Origin: Pseudomonadota bacterium
Lineage (GTDB): Bacteria > Pseudomonadota > Alphaproteobacteria > Rhodospirillales > Magnetospirillaceae
DNA: 64,000 nucleotides
Direction of reading: 5' to 3'
Assembly: GCA_021781575.1 (NCBI GenBank)
Contig: JAJXWP010000012.1
Location: 34,401 to 98,400 of the forward strand
Under the pieces are notes generated by a model. It was not told where the DNA came from. It ran no database searches and saw nothing but the letters and a program-made list of their open reading frames with translations. Numbering within the stretch: the stretch's first letter is position 1; every line of letters starts with the position of its first letter. The translations under genes and the position numbers were made by a program. Below are positions 36,277 to 45,452 of this stretch, piece by piece.

Positions 36277-37640
36277 ACGAGGCACAGCGCCTGGCGGCAA
36301 TCTTCCAGGCGGCCCTGGACCGGGTCGATCCCTATAAGATGATCGAGGACCACCTTCGCCTGGAGGCGGGACGCCTGGTGGTGGCCTTCGACGACCAGCG
36401 TCATGAGGTCGACCTCGACCGCTATGAACGAATTCTCGTCCTCGGCGCCGGCAAGGCATCGGCGCGCATGGCCAGGGCCATCGAGAATATTATGGGAGAG
36501 CGCATTTGGCAGGGGCTGGTCTCGGTCAAATACGGCCATGGCGAACCTTTGCGGCAGATCGAGGTGATCGAATGCGGGCACCCCACCCCCGATGAACACA
36601 GTGTCGAAGCGGCGCACCGGATCGCCGAACTGGCCCGCCAGGCCGACGAGAAGACGCTGATCCTCAATCTCGTCTCGGGCGGCGGCTCGGCCTTGCTCTG
36701 CCTGCCTCTTGTACACGCTGACGAAGGGACATCGGTGCGCCTTACCCTCGAGGACAAGCAGGCGACGACGCGCGCCTTGCTTGCCTGCGGCGCCGACATC
36801 CGGGAAGTGAACTGCGTGCGCAAGCACATCTCCGGGGTCAAGGGTGGCAGGCTGCTGCGGCTGATGGCCCCGGCGCGGAGCCTCAACTTCATTCTCTCTG
36901 ACGTGGTCGGCGACCGCCTGGATACCATTGCCTCCGGCATCACCAGCCCCGACGAGACGACATTCGCCGATGCTCTGTCGATCGTCGATAAATATGGCCT
37001 CTCCGACACGCTGCCGCCGAACGTCATCCGCGTGCTGACCCTTGGCGCCCAAGGAGAGATCACCGAGACGCCGAAGGTCGGGGACCCGGCGACGGATCTG
37101 GCGACCAATATCCTGATCGGCACCAACCTCGCCGCCCTGCAGGCCGCCTGCGATCGGGCCCGCGCGTTCGGCTACAACGTCGCCGCCCTGACTTCCGCGC
37201 TGACCGGCGAAGCCCGAGAGGCCGCCAAATTCCTGTTCGCCATCGCGCGCGACGTCCGGGACCACCACCTGCTGGTCGATCGGCCGGCGTTCGTCATCGC
37301 CGGTGGTGAAACGGTTGTGACGCTGAAAGGCACCGGCAAAGGCGGCCGAAACCAGGAAATGGCCTTGGCCTTCCTCGCCGAACTGGCCAAGGACGAGAGC
37401 CATGGTCGCGACATCCACTTCCTGTCGGCGTCGACCGACGGGACCGACGGCCCGACCGATGCGGCCGGCGCCTTTGCCTCGGCCGAAGCGCTGGACCTGG
37501 CCGGCCAAGCGGGGTTATCCGTCGAAGGGCACCTGCGGAATAATGATTCCTATCACTTTTTCTCTTGCATCGACCAGCTGCTGAAGACCGGACCCACCAT
37601 GACCAATGTCTGCGACCTGCACATGCTCATCGTCGGCTGA
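36273..37640 (+). CDS. Glycerate 2-kinase (MOFRL family)
   Basis: 455 residues. N-terminal DUF4147 domain with VLGAGKAS and LVSGGGSALL, and C-terminal MOFRL domain with TGKGGRNQEMALAF, STDGTDGPTDAAGA and the final GPTMTNVCDLHMLIVG. This class phosphorylates D-glycerate to 2-phosphoglycerate with ATP, for glyoxylate or serine-cycle carbon recovery. Older annotations call it hydroxypyruvate reductase TtuD. It is translationally coupled to the msbA-like gene, an odd pairing seen in several alphaproteobacteria. Confidence 0.92.
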   Translation: MNEAQRLAAIFQAALDRVDPYKMIEDHLRLEAGRLVVAFDDQRHEVDLDRYERILVLGAGKASARMARAIENIMGERIWQGLVSVKYGHGEPLRQIEVIECGHPTPDEHSVEAAHRIAELARQADEKTLILNLVSGGGSALLCLPLVHADEGTSVRLTLEDKQATTRALLACGADIREVNCVRKHISGVKGGRLLRLMAPARSLNFILSDVVGDRLDTIASGITSPDETTFADALSIVDKYGLSDTLPPNVIRVLTLGAQGEITETPKVGDPATDLATNILIGTNLAALQAACDRARAFGYNVAALTSALTGEAREAAKFLFAIARDVRDHHLLVDRPAFVIAGGETVVTLKGTGKGGRNQEMALAFLAELAKDESHGRDIHFLSASTDGTDGPTDAAGAFASAEALDLAGQAGLSVEGHLRNNDSYHFFSCIDQLLKTGPTMTNVCDLHMLIVG

Positions 37641-37727
37641 CGATGCGATGCCCTGGTTATCCCTACGGGCAATCAGGAAATAGCCGCTTCTGTGATAAAA
37701 TTTGGTTCTAATGAAGGGAGGCGTGCG

Positions 37728-38024
37728 ATGAAGCCCGTATCCTTCAGCGAAGCGGCCGGACGGCATCCCGAACTGGTCAGACAGGTTCTTGCCAAGCTCT
37801 CGCGCAGCAGGCGGGGGCTGACGGCGAACGAAGTGTCCTGGTATCTGGTCGAATGCGGCGACGATCCCGAGCAGCCGTTGGACGAGGCGGCCTGTGCCGA
37901 CGTCATGTTGACTGGAACCGTGCCTGTCCGCCACGGCGTGGCGGGCACCGTGGCCGGCCATTTCGGCTGCTGCTGCAGCGTTGACTACGCCCCGTGCGGA
38001 AAGGCCGGCGAAGTCAGGCATTGA
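37728..38024 (+). CDS. Small protein of unknown function
   Basis: 98 residues with GGGAGG 6 to 7 bases before ATG 37728. The N-terminal half is helical with basic patches (RQVLAKLSRSRRGLTANEVSWYL), then an acidic stretch, and the C-terminal part has GHFGCCCSVDYAPCG with four cysteines close together. No signal peptide. I recognise no family; the Cys cluster could bind metal. Confidence 0.55.
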   Translation: MKPVSFSEAAGRHPELVRQVLAKLSRSRRGLTANEVSWYLVECGDDPEQPLDEAACADVMLTGTVPVRHGVAGTVAGHFGCCCSVDYAPCGKAGEVRH

Positions 38025-38117
38025 CCTTGGCCAATGGAGCAATTCTGTTACCAGAGCTTTAACTCCTCCGCGCGATGATGTACCACCTGAGTTGTCGGCG
38101 TGAGAAAGGAAGACTCG

Positions 38118-38564
38118 GTGGATCGGCGTTGGCTTCTTGCTGTGGCGATAGGGCTTCCACTCGCCGGCTGCGGTCTTCTGCCCGATGCCTCTGAGCCACC
38201 GGCGACCGCGCCGCGAAAGCCGCCCGTGGTTGGTTCGAGCCGGCCGGCCAAATCACCGCCGACGACACCCGCCCACCACTCCCCGCCGCCCAAGGCCGAG
38301 CCCAAAGCGCCAGCCAATCCCGAAGAATTGGTCGGCCTCGATGAAGAAGGAGTCCGCAAGCTTCTGGGAAGCCCGACCGACAGCCGAAACGACGGAGCAG
38401 CGCGGATCCTGTCCTACCGGACACGCCGGTGCGCCCTCGACGTGATCCTGTTCTTCGACGTCAACGCCGGCGACCGCCGGGTTCTTTCCTACCAGCTCGA
38501 CAACGGCAAGGTTCGGCCGGCGGTGGCGAATCGGTGCTATGGCGAGTTCCGAGGTGCGCGTTGA
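38118..38564 (+). CDS. Small lipoprotein with BamE/SmpA-like C-terminal domain
   Basis: 148 residues from GTG 38118 (AAAGGAAG 6 to 7 bases upstream; a GTG at 38100 is also in frame). The lipobox LPLAGC puts the lipidated Cys at about residue 18. A Pro/Lys-rich linker follows to about residue 70, then a compact domain with GLDEEGVRKLLGSPTDSR and LSYRTRRCALDVILFFD, reminiscent of the BamE/SmpA fold. Its stop overlaps the TTG start of a response regulator gene, so it may be the sensor accessory or readout of that two-component system. Confidence 0.72.
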   Translation: MDRRWLLAVAIGLPLAGCGLLPDASEPPATAPRKPPVVGSSRPAKSPPTTPAHHSPPPKAEPKAPANPEELVGLDEEGVRKLLGSPTDSRNDGAARILSYRTRRCALDVILFFDVNAGDRRVLSYQLDNGKVRPAVANRCYGEFRGAR

Positions 38565-39280
38565 GCATCGCCGAACTGATCCTGGTCGACGACGACGACA
38601 TGCTGCGGACTGTGCTCGCCGGCAACCTGACCCAGGCCGGCTATGCGGTTCGCAGCTTCGCCGAGCCCGCCGCCGCATTGAACGCGCTGAGCGGCGGCAC
38701 CAGCGCCAATCTGCTGATCCTCGACTGGAAGATGCCGGGCATGAGCGGACTGGAACTGCTGCAGGAATTGCGGCGCCGCGGAGTCGCCACTCGAGCCCTG
38801 TTCTTCACCTCGCACAATGACACGATCTATGAAGAAGCGGCGCTCAGCTGCGGTGCGGTCGATTTCATCGACAAGACCCGCAGCTTCGCCATCCTGTTGA
38901 AACGAATCGAACTGATCCTGACCGACCGCGCCGAGGCCGGCGCGCAAAACGATCTCCGCGTGGCGGGGCCGCTGCGGCTGGACAGCAACCTGCATCGCAT
39001 CCAATGGCGGGGCCGCGAGGTCGAACTCACCTTCGGCGAGTTCCGCGTCGTCGAGTTGCTGGTTCGTGCCGGCCGAGACCTCACCTATCGCGAAATCTAC
39101 GATGCGCTGCGGGGTGAGAACTTTGCCGCCGGCGATGGACCGGAAGGCTATCGGGCTAACGTGCGGGCGCTGATCAAGCGCATCCGCGAAAAATTCGTGA
39201 CGGTCGATCCTCATTTCGCCGGCATCGCCAACTATCCGGGCTTCGGCTACCGCTGGGTGGGAGAGGCCGGCGATGGTTGA
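38561..39280 (+). CDS. OmpR-type response regulator
   Basis: 239 residues. Receiver with acidic residues at 10-13, phosphoacceptor Asp55 in ILDWKMPG and Lys105, then a winged-helix output domain (ELTFGEFRVVELLV and VRALIKRIREKF). The start is TTG 38561 with GAGG upstream, overlapping the lipoprotein stop. The 3' end overlaps the histidine kinase gene by 8 bases. Overall layout resembles ChvI-type envelope-stress regulators of alphaproteobacteria, but orthology is not established. Confidence 0.92.
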   Translation: MSIAELILVDDDDMLRTVLAGNLTQAGYAVRSFAEPAAALNALSGGTSANLLILDWKMPGMSGLELLQELRRRGVATRALFFTSHNDTIYEEAALSCGAVDFIDKTRSFAILLKRIELILTDRAEAGAQNDLRVAGPLRLDSNLHRIQWRGREVELTFGEFRVVELLVRAGRDLTYREIYDALRGENFAAGDGPEGYRANVRALIKRIREKFVTVDPHFAGIANYPGFGYRWVGEAGDG

Positions 39281-40778
39281 CCCGGCCAAGCTGCTCCGCC
39301 TGGCCAGCCGCTCCCTGGCCGGAAAGTTCCTGGCCCTGGCGGCCATCTTCCTGACAGTCCCCGTCATCCTTTACAACAAGTTCGAAGCCGCCGACGCCGA
39401 ACGGCAAGCCTTCCTGCTGCGCAGCTTGCAAGTGCAGGGCCGGCTGGCTGCCCAAGGCCTGGAACCGGTGCTCAACCGGGTCGGGGGCCGCTCCCTGCTT
39501 GACGCCGCCCAGGCGGTTGAAAGCCTGGCCAACGATCAGGTGCATATCAAGCTGCTGCTGCGACCGACGGCGTCCTCCGGGCGCGGCGAAGGCTTCTTTC
39601 TGGTGGCCGCCAGCCCACCGGTCGACCCTGCCGAACTTGACAAGGAGCGCCAGCGGCTGACCGAAACCGGCGTGCTGCCGCGCCTCGACGCAAGTTGTGC
39701 CGGCGACCGCCCTCTCGCCCTTCGCTATGCCGGCCCGTCGGGACACGAGGAGTTGCTCACCTCGATGTCGCCGATGCATACCGCCGCCGGCTGCTGGGTG
39801 ATCCTGACCTCCTACGCTACCGATGATCTGGCCGGATCGTCACTGGCCCGTCCCTTTTCACAGGCCCCGGAAGTGCAGTTGGCGACCGCATTTTACAGCC
39901 TGATGGCGCTGCTCATCGGCATGGCGATAGCCGGCACCCTGCTTGACTTGCGGGCCTTCGGCCGGCTGGCGCACCGAATTCGACAGGGCGGCTCGGCCGG
40001 CGAGGAAAGCTTCGCCGCCGTCGCTGCCATCCCCGAACTGCTGCCGGTGGCCCGCGAGTTCGATCGCATGGTGGCGACCCTCGATTCGTCGGCCAGCGCG
40101 CTGCGTGAAGCGGCGGAAGACAACGCCCACGCTTTCAAGGGCCCTATTGCCGCCATCACCCAATCGCTGGAACCTATGCGCCGGGCAGCGGCGGACGACC
40201 GCCGCGCCGGTCAAGCGCTGGACGTGATCGAACGCGCGCTTGAACGACTGGGCAGTCTGGTCAATGCCGCCAGACGCCTGGACGAAGCGGCCGCCGATTT
40301 GATGAAGGCCCGGCTCCACCGCCTCGACCTTGCCGACTTCGCCCGGCAAATGGCCGACGCATACGACCGCCTGCACGCCGAGCAAGGCCTACGAGTCACC
40401 GCCCGCACCGGCGGACCGGCCATGGTTGCGGCGACCGAGGAAAGCCTGGAGGCGGTGCTGGAAAACCTGTTGGACAATGCTTTGAGCTTTTCGCCACCCG
40501 CCGGTACGGTGCGGGTCACAGTCGCCGCGGCCGGAGACAACATCCAACTGAGCGTCGAGGACGAGGGGCCGGGAGTACCGCCCGAACAATTGCCCCGAAT
40601 CTTCCGCCGCAACTACTCGCACCGCCCTGAAGAGCCTGGCGCCGTCGATGACCTGCCGCATTTCGGCATCGGCCTGGCGGTGGTGCGCCGTAACATTGAA
40701 TTGCTTGGCGGCCGCGTCTCTGCCGAGAATGTAGCCGGCGCCGGCCTGCGGGTGACCGTTACCCTGCCGTCTGCCTAG
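39273..40778 (+). CDS. Sensor histidine kinase
   Basis: 501 residues. Two membrane spans (about 20-36 and 206-228) enclose a periplasmic sensor of roughly 170 residues; a HAMP-like linker leads to the H-box with His286 (AHAFKGPI), then ATPase motifs N (LLDNALSF), G1 (DEGPGVPP) and G2 (GIGLAVVRR). It should phosphorylate the cotranscribed OmpR-type regulator. Layout is ChvG-like. With the lipoprotein gene it forms a three-gene envelope-signalling operon. Confidence 0.92.
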   Translation: MVDPAKLLRLASRSLAGKFLALAAIFLTVPVILYNKFEAADAERQAFLLRSLQVQGRLAAQGLEPVLNRVGGRSLLDAAQAVESLANDQVHIKLLLRPTASSGRGEGFFLVAASPPVDPAELDKERQRLTETGVLPRLDASCAGDRPLALRYAGPSGHEELLTSMSPMHTAAGCWVILTSYATDDLAGSSLARPFSQAPEVQLATAFYSLMALLIGMAIAGTLLDLRAFGRLAHRIRQGGSAGEESFAAVAAIPELLPVAREFDRMVATLDSSASALREAAEDNAHAFKGPIAAITQSLEPMRRAAADDRRAGQALDVIERALERLGSLVNAARRLDEAAADLMKARLHRLDLADFARQMADAYDRLHAEQGLRVTARTGGPAMVAATEESLEAVLENLLDNALSFSPPAGTVRVTVAAAGDNIQLSVEDEGPGVPPEQLPRIFRRNYSHRPEEPGAVDDLPHFGIGLAVVRRNIELLGGRVSAENVAGAGLRVTVTLPSA

Positions 40779-40917
40779 GCTTGGTTCTGTTCCTCGCCGG
40801 GCGGGACCAAATCCGCATCACAGCCGTCTCACAGTCTCCTTGCAGGCGCCGGCAAGCCGCCGCGCCTAGGTTAGAGCTCGCGCGAGGACCGCGCTCTGAT
40901 CTGCAAGGAGACCTTCG

Positions 40918-41157
40918 TTGAAAAAGCTCATCCTGACCTGCGTCCTGGGTGCCGCCGTGCTCAGCACCTCGGCCTGTTCGAATATGAACACCCAGGCGCA
41001 GCGCGCCCTATCCGGCGGAGCCATCGGCGCCGCGGGGGGATTGGCAATCACCGCCCTGACCGGCGGCAGCCTTCTGGGCGGCGCGCTGATCGGCAGCGCC
41101 GCCGGCGCTGTCATCGGCGCCGTCACCTCTCCAAACCAGGTTTCCGTCAGGCGCTGA
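40918..41157 (+). CDS. Small Gly-zipper lipoprotein, paralogue 1
   Basis: 79 residues from TTG 40918 (AAGGAG 8 bases upstream). The signal peptide ends VLSTSAC, so Cys20 is lipidated. The rest is a Gly-zipper (GGAIGAAGGLAITALTGG and GGALIGSAAGAVIGAV), a helix-pair type that inserts into membranes, ending in a short polar tail. Nearly identical to the paralogue at 41754. Such proteins resemble SlyB/OsmB-like outer-membrane lipoproteins. Its place right after the two-component operon suggests it could be a target, but that is speculative. Confidence 0.75.
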   Translation: MKKLILTCVLGAAVLSTSACSNMNTQAQRALSGGAIGAAGGLAITALTGGSLLGGALIGSAAGAVIGAVTSPNQVSVRR

Positions 41158-41198
41158 CCGCCGCGACCGGCGGGCCGCGGCACCAAGGGGGGGTGGAC

Positions 41199-41654
41199 AT
41201 GAGAAGAATTCGACGAGTGGCGGCATGCTCACTGATTCTGTTGACATGTGTTCTCGACACCGCGGCGCATTGCCAATCCGCGCCTCGGACGGAGCCGGCC
41301 GCCGGCGCCTTCGCCGCTTTGCCCGCCGCCGAGCGGAGAATCGCCATGGCGATCTATCGCGACGAGCCGATTTCCCTTCAGACCGGCCTTAAGCCGATGG
41401 CGCCGGACGACATCGCCATGGCGCGACGGAGCCGCGACAGCTGGGCCGATTTGTTCAATGACATGCGGCGCAATGGCCTTGTGTCGGCCAGAAGCCTCCA
41501 CCATGCCCTCGGGCGCCCCGCCACCTCCCGCCCGGTGGTGACTCCGCGCAATTCCTTCGTGCTGAGCCTCGGCAACGGACGCGGCATCGCCGTCAGCAGC
41601 AACGAAGAAGCGGCGGCAACACCCTTCGGCCAAGACTTCGACGGCTACCGCTGA
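41199..41654 (+). CDS. Exported protein of unknown function
   Basis: 151 residues with a signal peptide (basic MRRIRRVAACSLILLTC... then cleavage near residue 27). The mature part has ERRIAMAIYRDEPIS and SLHHALGRPATSRPVVTPRNSFVLSLGNGRG, Pro/Arg-rich. I do not recognise the family. It sits between the two Gly-zipper paralogues, so the three may form one unit. ATG 41199 is preferred over GTG 41193 because of the purine-rich stretch before it. Confidence 0.65.
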   Translation: MRRIRRVAACSLILLTCVLDTAAHCQSAPRTEPAAGAFAALPAAERRIAMAIYRDEPISLQTGLKPMAPDDIAMARRSRDSWADLFNDMRRNGLVSARSLHHALGRPATSRPVVTPRNSFVLSLGNGRGIAVSSNEEAAATPFGQDFDGYR

Positions 41655-41753
41655 TCACAGATATCTTACAGCCTCGTTGCGAGCGCCGGAGGAACAACGC
41701 GCATAGCCTGATCTGCAGCGTGCGTCAGTGTGCCGATCGTAAGGAGATTTCCG

Positions 41754-41993
41754 GTGAAGAAGCTGATTTCCATCTGCGTTCTGACCGCCGCCGTGCTCAG
41801 CACCTCGGCCTGTTCGAACATGAATACCCAAGCCCAGCGCGCCCTGTCGGGCGGCGCCCTCGGCGCCGCCGGCGGCGCCGCGATCACCGCCTTGGCCGGC
41901 GGCAGCATCCTGGGCGGCGCCCTGGTCGGCGGCGCCGCTGGCGCGGTGATCGGTGCGGTTACCTCTCCGCACCAGGTGAGTGTCAGCCGGTAA
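41754..41993 (+). CDS. Small Gly-zipper lipoprotein, paralogue 2
   Basis: 79 residues from GTG 41754 (AAGGAG 8 bases upstream). The mature sequence is nearly the same as the copy at 40918: lipobox STSAC, SNMNTQAQRALSGGALGAA, then Gly-zipper and a VTSPHQVSVSR end. Similarity extends into the ribosome site and into non-coding bases just upstream, so the pair arose by a local duplication, later separated by the unrelated 151-residue gene. Both use non-ATG starts. Confidence 0.75.
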   Translation: MKKLISICVLTAAVLSTSACSNMNTQAQRALSGGALGAAGGAAITALAGGSILGGALVGGAAGAVIGAVTSPHQVSVSR

Positions 41994-42005
41994 CCAGGGA
42001 GGCCT

Positions 42006-42476
42006 GTGAAGACGATGCTGTCCCCCATCCGCCCGGAACTTGTGCGCCAGGTCCAAGCCTTGAATTTGTCGCGGCAACGGATGTCGCTGATGTCTGTTGC
42101 CACCCAGTACCTGCCGTCGTCGGCGATAGCCGCTGCCGTGCGGGCCGCCGCCGCCCCGCTGGACACGGTGGGCATCCTGGCCGACGGCAGTGTCGGCGTG
42201 CTGTCGCTACGCGCATCGGGGCCGGACGGCGGGGCCGGCGTCGAAGACCGCTTCCTGCCGCGCCTGCAGACCACGCTCCATCCCTACTGCCGCAGCGACG
42301 GCACTTTCCGCATATGGTTCCGCTCGGTGCACCGCTGGGCCGCGGAACTGGGAACCGCCGACGATATCATCACATCGCTGTTCGACGCCCCCGCCCGGCC
42401 GGTGCGGATTCACCGGGAGGCGACCTTTGCCACCATGCCGTTCCGCCCAATGCGGCGCGCCGGATACCCTGCCTGA
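42006..42476 (+). CDS. Hypothetical cytosolic protein
   Basis: 156 residues from GTG 42006, 12 bases after paralogue 2. An in-frame ATG lies three codons on. The protein is Arg/Ala-rich with HPYCRSDGTFRIWFRSVHRW and other short motifs that I cannot place in a family. No signal peptide or membrane span. Its 3' end is convergent with the dehydrogenase gene. Confidence 0.55.
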   Translation: MKTMLSPIRPELVRQVQALNLSRQRMSLMSVATQYLPSSAIAAAVRAAAAPLDTVGILADGSVGVLSLRASGPDGGAGVEDRFLPRLQTTLHPYCRSDGTFRIWFRSVHRWAAELGTADDIITSLFDAPARPVRIHREATFATMPFRPMRRAGYPA

Positions 42477-42491
42477 GGCCGGCCGACAGGA

Positions 42492-42506
42492 CGCGGGAAG
42501 CCCGCG
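42492..42506. terminator. Short GC hairpin between convergent genes
   Basis: A perfect 6-bp stem (42492-42497 with 42501-42506) with a 3-base loop lies in the 46-base gap between the convergent hypothetical and dehydrogenase genes. No U-tract. Confidence 0.3.
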
Positions 42507-42522
42507 CCCGCCGGCACGACGG

Positions 42523-43314
42523 CTATTGCGCGGTCCAACCGCCGTCTACCGGCAGCGACGCACCGGTAAGGTTGGCGCCGCCGGGACCGCATAGAAACAC
42601 CGCCAGACCGCCCAGTTGTTCGACGGTGGTGAACCGAGCCGAAGGCTGCTTTTCGATCAGCAATTCGCGTTCGGCCTGGGCGATCGGAATGCCTCCGGCC
42701 GCCGCCCGCACGTCGATCTGCTTTTGCACCAGCGGCGTCAGCACCCAGCCGGGACAGATGGCGTTGCAGGTAATTCCGGTCTCGGCGGTCTCCAGGGCCA
42801 CCACTTTGGTCAGCCCGACGATGCCGTGCTTGGCCGCGACATAAGCCGCCTTGTTGACCGAAGCCACCAGCCCGTGGGCGGATGCGATGTTGATCAGGCG
42901 GCCGAACCCCCGTTTCTTCATTCCCGGCAGCGCGGTGCGGATCGTGTGGAAGGCCGAGCTCAGATTGACCGCGATGATGGCGTTCCAACGGTCCACCGGG
43001 AAGTCCTCGACCGGCGAGACGTGCTGGATACCGGCATTATTGACCAGCACATCTACGCCGCCGAGGCGCCGCTCCGCCTCCCTGACCAGATGCTCGCAGC
43101 CTTCGGCCGTGGCCAAGTCGGCTCCGTCGTACACGACCTCAACGCCGAATTCGGCGGCCAGGCTGGCGCGCAACTGCTCGACTTCCGCCGGGTCGCCGAA
43201 ACCATTCAACATGATTGCCGCGCCCTCGCCGGCAAAGGCTCGGGCTATCCCTAAGCCGATGCCGCTGGTGGAACCGGTGACGACGGCGACGCGTCCTTTC
43301 AGGCTTGTTGACAT
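42523..43314 (-). CDS. bdhA: D-3-hydroxybutyrate dehydrogenase (short-chain dehydrogenase)
   Basis: 263 residues. Rossmann motif TGSTSGIGLG, NNAG, the catalytic Ser in NIASAHG and YVAAK, then the family phrase AICPGWVLTPLVQKQID. The pattern SARFTTVEQLGGLAVFLC and the end GGWTAQ match BdhA, which interconverts 3-hydroxybutyrate and acetoacetate with NAD in polyhydroxybutyrate turnover. Single gene, minus strand. Confidence 0.93.
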   Translation of the reverse strand: MSTSLKGRVAVVTGSTSGIGLGIARAFAGEGAAIMLNGFGDPAEVEQLRASLAAEFGVEVVYDGADLATAEGCEHLVREAERRLGGVDVLVNNAGIQHVSPVEDFPVDRWNAIIAVNLSSAFHTIRTALPGMKKRGFGRLINIASAHGLVASVNKAAYVAAKHGIVGLTKVVALETAETGITCNAICPGWVLTPLVQKQIDVRAAAGGIPIAQAERELLIEKQPSARFTTVEQLGGLAVFLCGPGGANLTGASLPVDGGWTAQ

Positions 43315-43680
43315 GTCTTTCTTATCCTTGGCGACGAAAAGAAGTGATGGAAGCGCTGGAGTCGGTGCGGCCGACGAGCATGGGGGATCACCCCAGCCCA
43401 GTCAGGTAGCGGACAAAGATAACAATGAAGACCGCACCGGTCTTGATGCAAGTTATGGCAAAAATGTCCTCGCTGGACTGCCGCTGCGTCCATCCGGTTA
43501 CAGCCGGAAGGGAAGAGCCGCGTCCACTGTGGGATTGGGCACCGAGAGAAGAAGCAGGACCGTGGCAAGCAACGAACTCATGACAGCGACAACGACCGGC
43601 GGTGATTGCGATCACTGACTCCCGCCCAAGATGTCTGGCACTCTGCCCATCATGAGCGAATCCTTGCACGGACGAACTCC
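43315..43680. other. 366-base gap with no confident gene
   Basis: This lies between the divergent starts of bdhA and the TadG-like gene and presumably holds both promoters. A minus-strand ORF of 27 codons (ATG near 43580, hydrophobic start) and longer frames on both strands lack spaced ribosome sites or recognisable products. No RNA gene or terminator is seen. Confidence 0.4.
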
Positions 43681-44982
43681 ATGCCGACGCCGACCACCCG
43701 CTCCCTGATCACCGACCAGCGAGGCAGCATTGCCATCCTGGGCGGGATTCTGTTCGTCGTGCTGATCGGTACGGCGGCGCTGGCCGTCGACCTCGGTAAC
43801 TGGTACGTCGCCCGCGCCGATCTGCAGCGAACCGCCGACGCCGCGTCGATCGGCGGGGCGTTCGTCCTCGCTGGCGGCGCCGGTGGCGAAGTGGCGGCGA
43901 ATGCCGCCGCCGACACCGCGGAACTGAACGGTGCGGCGGGAGGAGCGAGCCGCGGCTGGAACGCCGCGAGCCAGACCCTGTCGGACAACATGATTACCGC
44001 GCAGTTGGTGCCGAGCCCGCGCCACCCGGCCAATCAGGCCGTCGAAGTCACGGTATCCAATCATCTGCCGCTTCTGCTGGCGCAGGTTTTCATGTCGGGC
44101 GACGGCCCCACCATCAGTGCATCGTCATGGTCCGAAATCATCGGCGGCGGCACACCCAGCCCGGCTTGCGTGCTGGCGCTGGCCCAAGCCGGGCAAGGAG
44201 TCGTCAATGGCCTCACCATCGGCGGCAATGCTACACTGAACCTCAACGGCTGTACCCTGCGCTCCAATGCGGGAATAGACGCCTTCGGCTCCGCCGCCGT
44301 CACCGCGCTCGGCGCCTACGCCGCCGGCAACATTTCCGGCAACATCACTACGACGCCGCAGGCCGGCCAACTGTTCAGCAATGCCGGCGTCATCGCCGAT
44401 CCCTATGGCGGCAATCAACTCGTGCAACAGGCTTTCGCCAAGCTGGGGTCCGGCGGCACGCCGGTCTCAATCAGCCCTCATCAAAGCGTCACCCTGTCAC
44501 CGGGCACCTACTCCAGCCTCGACATCAAGGGCACGGCGACGCTCCAGCCCGGCACCTATGTCGTCAACGGCCCGGTCACCTTCGACAGCCAGGCGACGAT
44601 CGGCGGCAGCGGCGTCACCATCGTCACCTCGGGCACCGTCACGGTAAATGGCGGCGCCACGGTCAATTTATCGGCACCGTCCGGCAATGGCGATGACGAA
44701 GAGGACGGGTCTGCGGGTTTGCCGGGGATACTCCTGGCCAGCCCGAACGCCGCCTCGGCAACGATCAACGGCGGCTCTTCACAGACACTGCAGGGAGCCA
44801 TCTACTTCCCCAACACCAACATTACGTTCACCGGGAATTCCATCAATGGAGCGAGCGGCTGCACCCAGGTGATCGGATATACCGTCACGTTCCGCGGATC
44901 GGCCAATTTGGGTTCCTCCTGCGCCAATGCCGGAACGACGGCGATCAACAGCGTCGGCAGCGGCGTCGTGTTGGTGCAATGA
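43681..44982 (+). CDS. TadG-like pilus-assembly protein with beta-helix C-terminus
   Basis: 433 residues. The N-terminal Tad signature (RGSIAILGGILFVVLIGTAALAVDLGNW, one membrane span, then YVARADLQRTADAAS) is followed after about residue 170 by a Gly/Thr/Asn-rich region with regular strands (GTATLQPGTYVVNGPVTFDSQATIGG and similar), typical of a right-handed beta-helix. It should be exposed on the periplasmic side as a minor pilin or putative adhesin. ATGA overlap with the next gene. No Flp pilin or Tad ATPase is in the window. Confidence 0.85.
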   Translation: MPTPTTRSLITDQRGSIAILGGILFVVLIGTAALAVDLGNWYVARADLQRTADAASIGGAFVLAGGAGGEVAANAAADTAELNGAAGGASRGWNAASQTLSDNMITAQLVPSPRHPANQAVEVTVSNHLPLLLAQVFMSGDGPTISASSWSEIIGGGTPSPACVLALAQAGQGVVNGLTIGGNATLNLNGCTLRSNAGIDAFGSAAVTALGAYAAGNISGNITTTPQAGQLFSNAGVIADPYGGNQLVQQAFAKLGSGGTPVSISPHQSVTLSPGTYSSLDIKGTATLQPGTYVVNGPVTFDSQATIGGSGVTIVTSGTVTVNGGATVNLSAPSGNGDDEEDGSAGLPGILLASPNAASATINGGSSQTLQGAIYFPNTNITFTGNSINGASGCTQVIGYTVTFRGSANLGSSCANAGTTAINSVGSGVVLVQ

Positions 44983-45452
44983 TGAAGATCGTCTCCCTCG
45001 TCCGCTTCACGCGGGATTGCTCGGGCGTCGCCGCGGTGGAATTCGGGATGCTGCTTCCGGTCTTCGCCCTGGTCTGCGTTGGCGCCATCGACTTCGGCCT
45101 GGCATTCGACGCCAAGCTGCAGCTGGCCACGGCGGTCGGCGAAGGTGGCCAGTTCGCCTTCCTCAGCGGCGCCACCGTGCAGCCATCGCAGGTCGAGACC
45201 GTGGTGCAAAACGCCACCAATCTCTCGCCGATCTCGGTTTCCGTCACCTACAATGCGGCGTCCTGCTACTGCCCCTCGGGCTCGCCGCCCACTCTGGCGG
45301 CACAAAGCTGCGGCAGCAGTTGCAGCAGCGGCGCACCGGCAGGAAAATACGTCGTGATCAATGCCACCTATCGCTATCCGGCCATTTTCCCGACTTACGC
45401 CCTGCTCGCCAACCCTGTCATCACCGAGACGGTGACGACGAGAGTCCAATGA
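44979..45452 (+). CDS. TadE-like minor pilin
   Basis: 157 residues. Tad/TadE signature near the N-terminus (CSGVAAVEFGMLLPVFALVCVG) with the conserved Glu after the membrane-proximal AVE, then a periplasmic domain with four cysteines in CYCPSGSPP ... SCGSSCSSG, a likely disulfide pair. The start is ATG 44979 or the adjacent 44982. Overlaps both neighbours by 4 bases. Confidence 0.87.
   Translation: MMKIVSLVRFTRDCSGVAAVEFGMLLPVFALVCVGAIDFGLAFDAKLQLATAVGEGGQFAFLSGATVQPSQVETVVQNATNLSPISVSVTYNAASCYCPSGSPPTLAAQSCGSSCSSGAPAGKYVVINATYRYPAIFPTYALLANPVITETVTTRVQ

Noticed and set aside
43388..43669. 93-codon minus-strand frame with a hydrophobic end between bdhA and the TadG-like gene
   Set aside because: No ribosome site, mixed composition in the first two thirds; only the last 25 codons look like a membrane helix.
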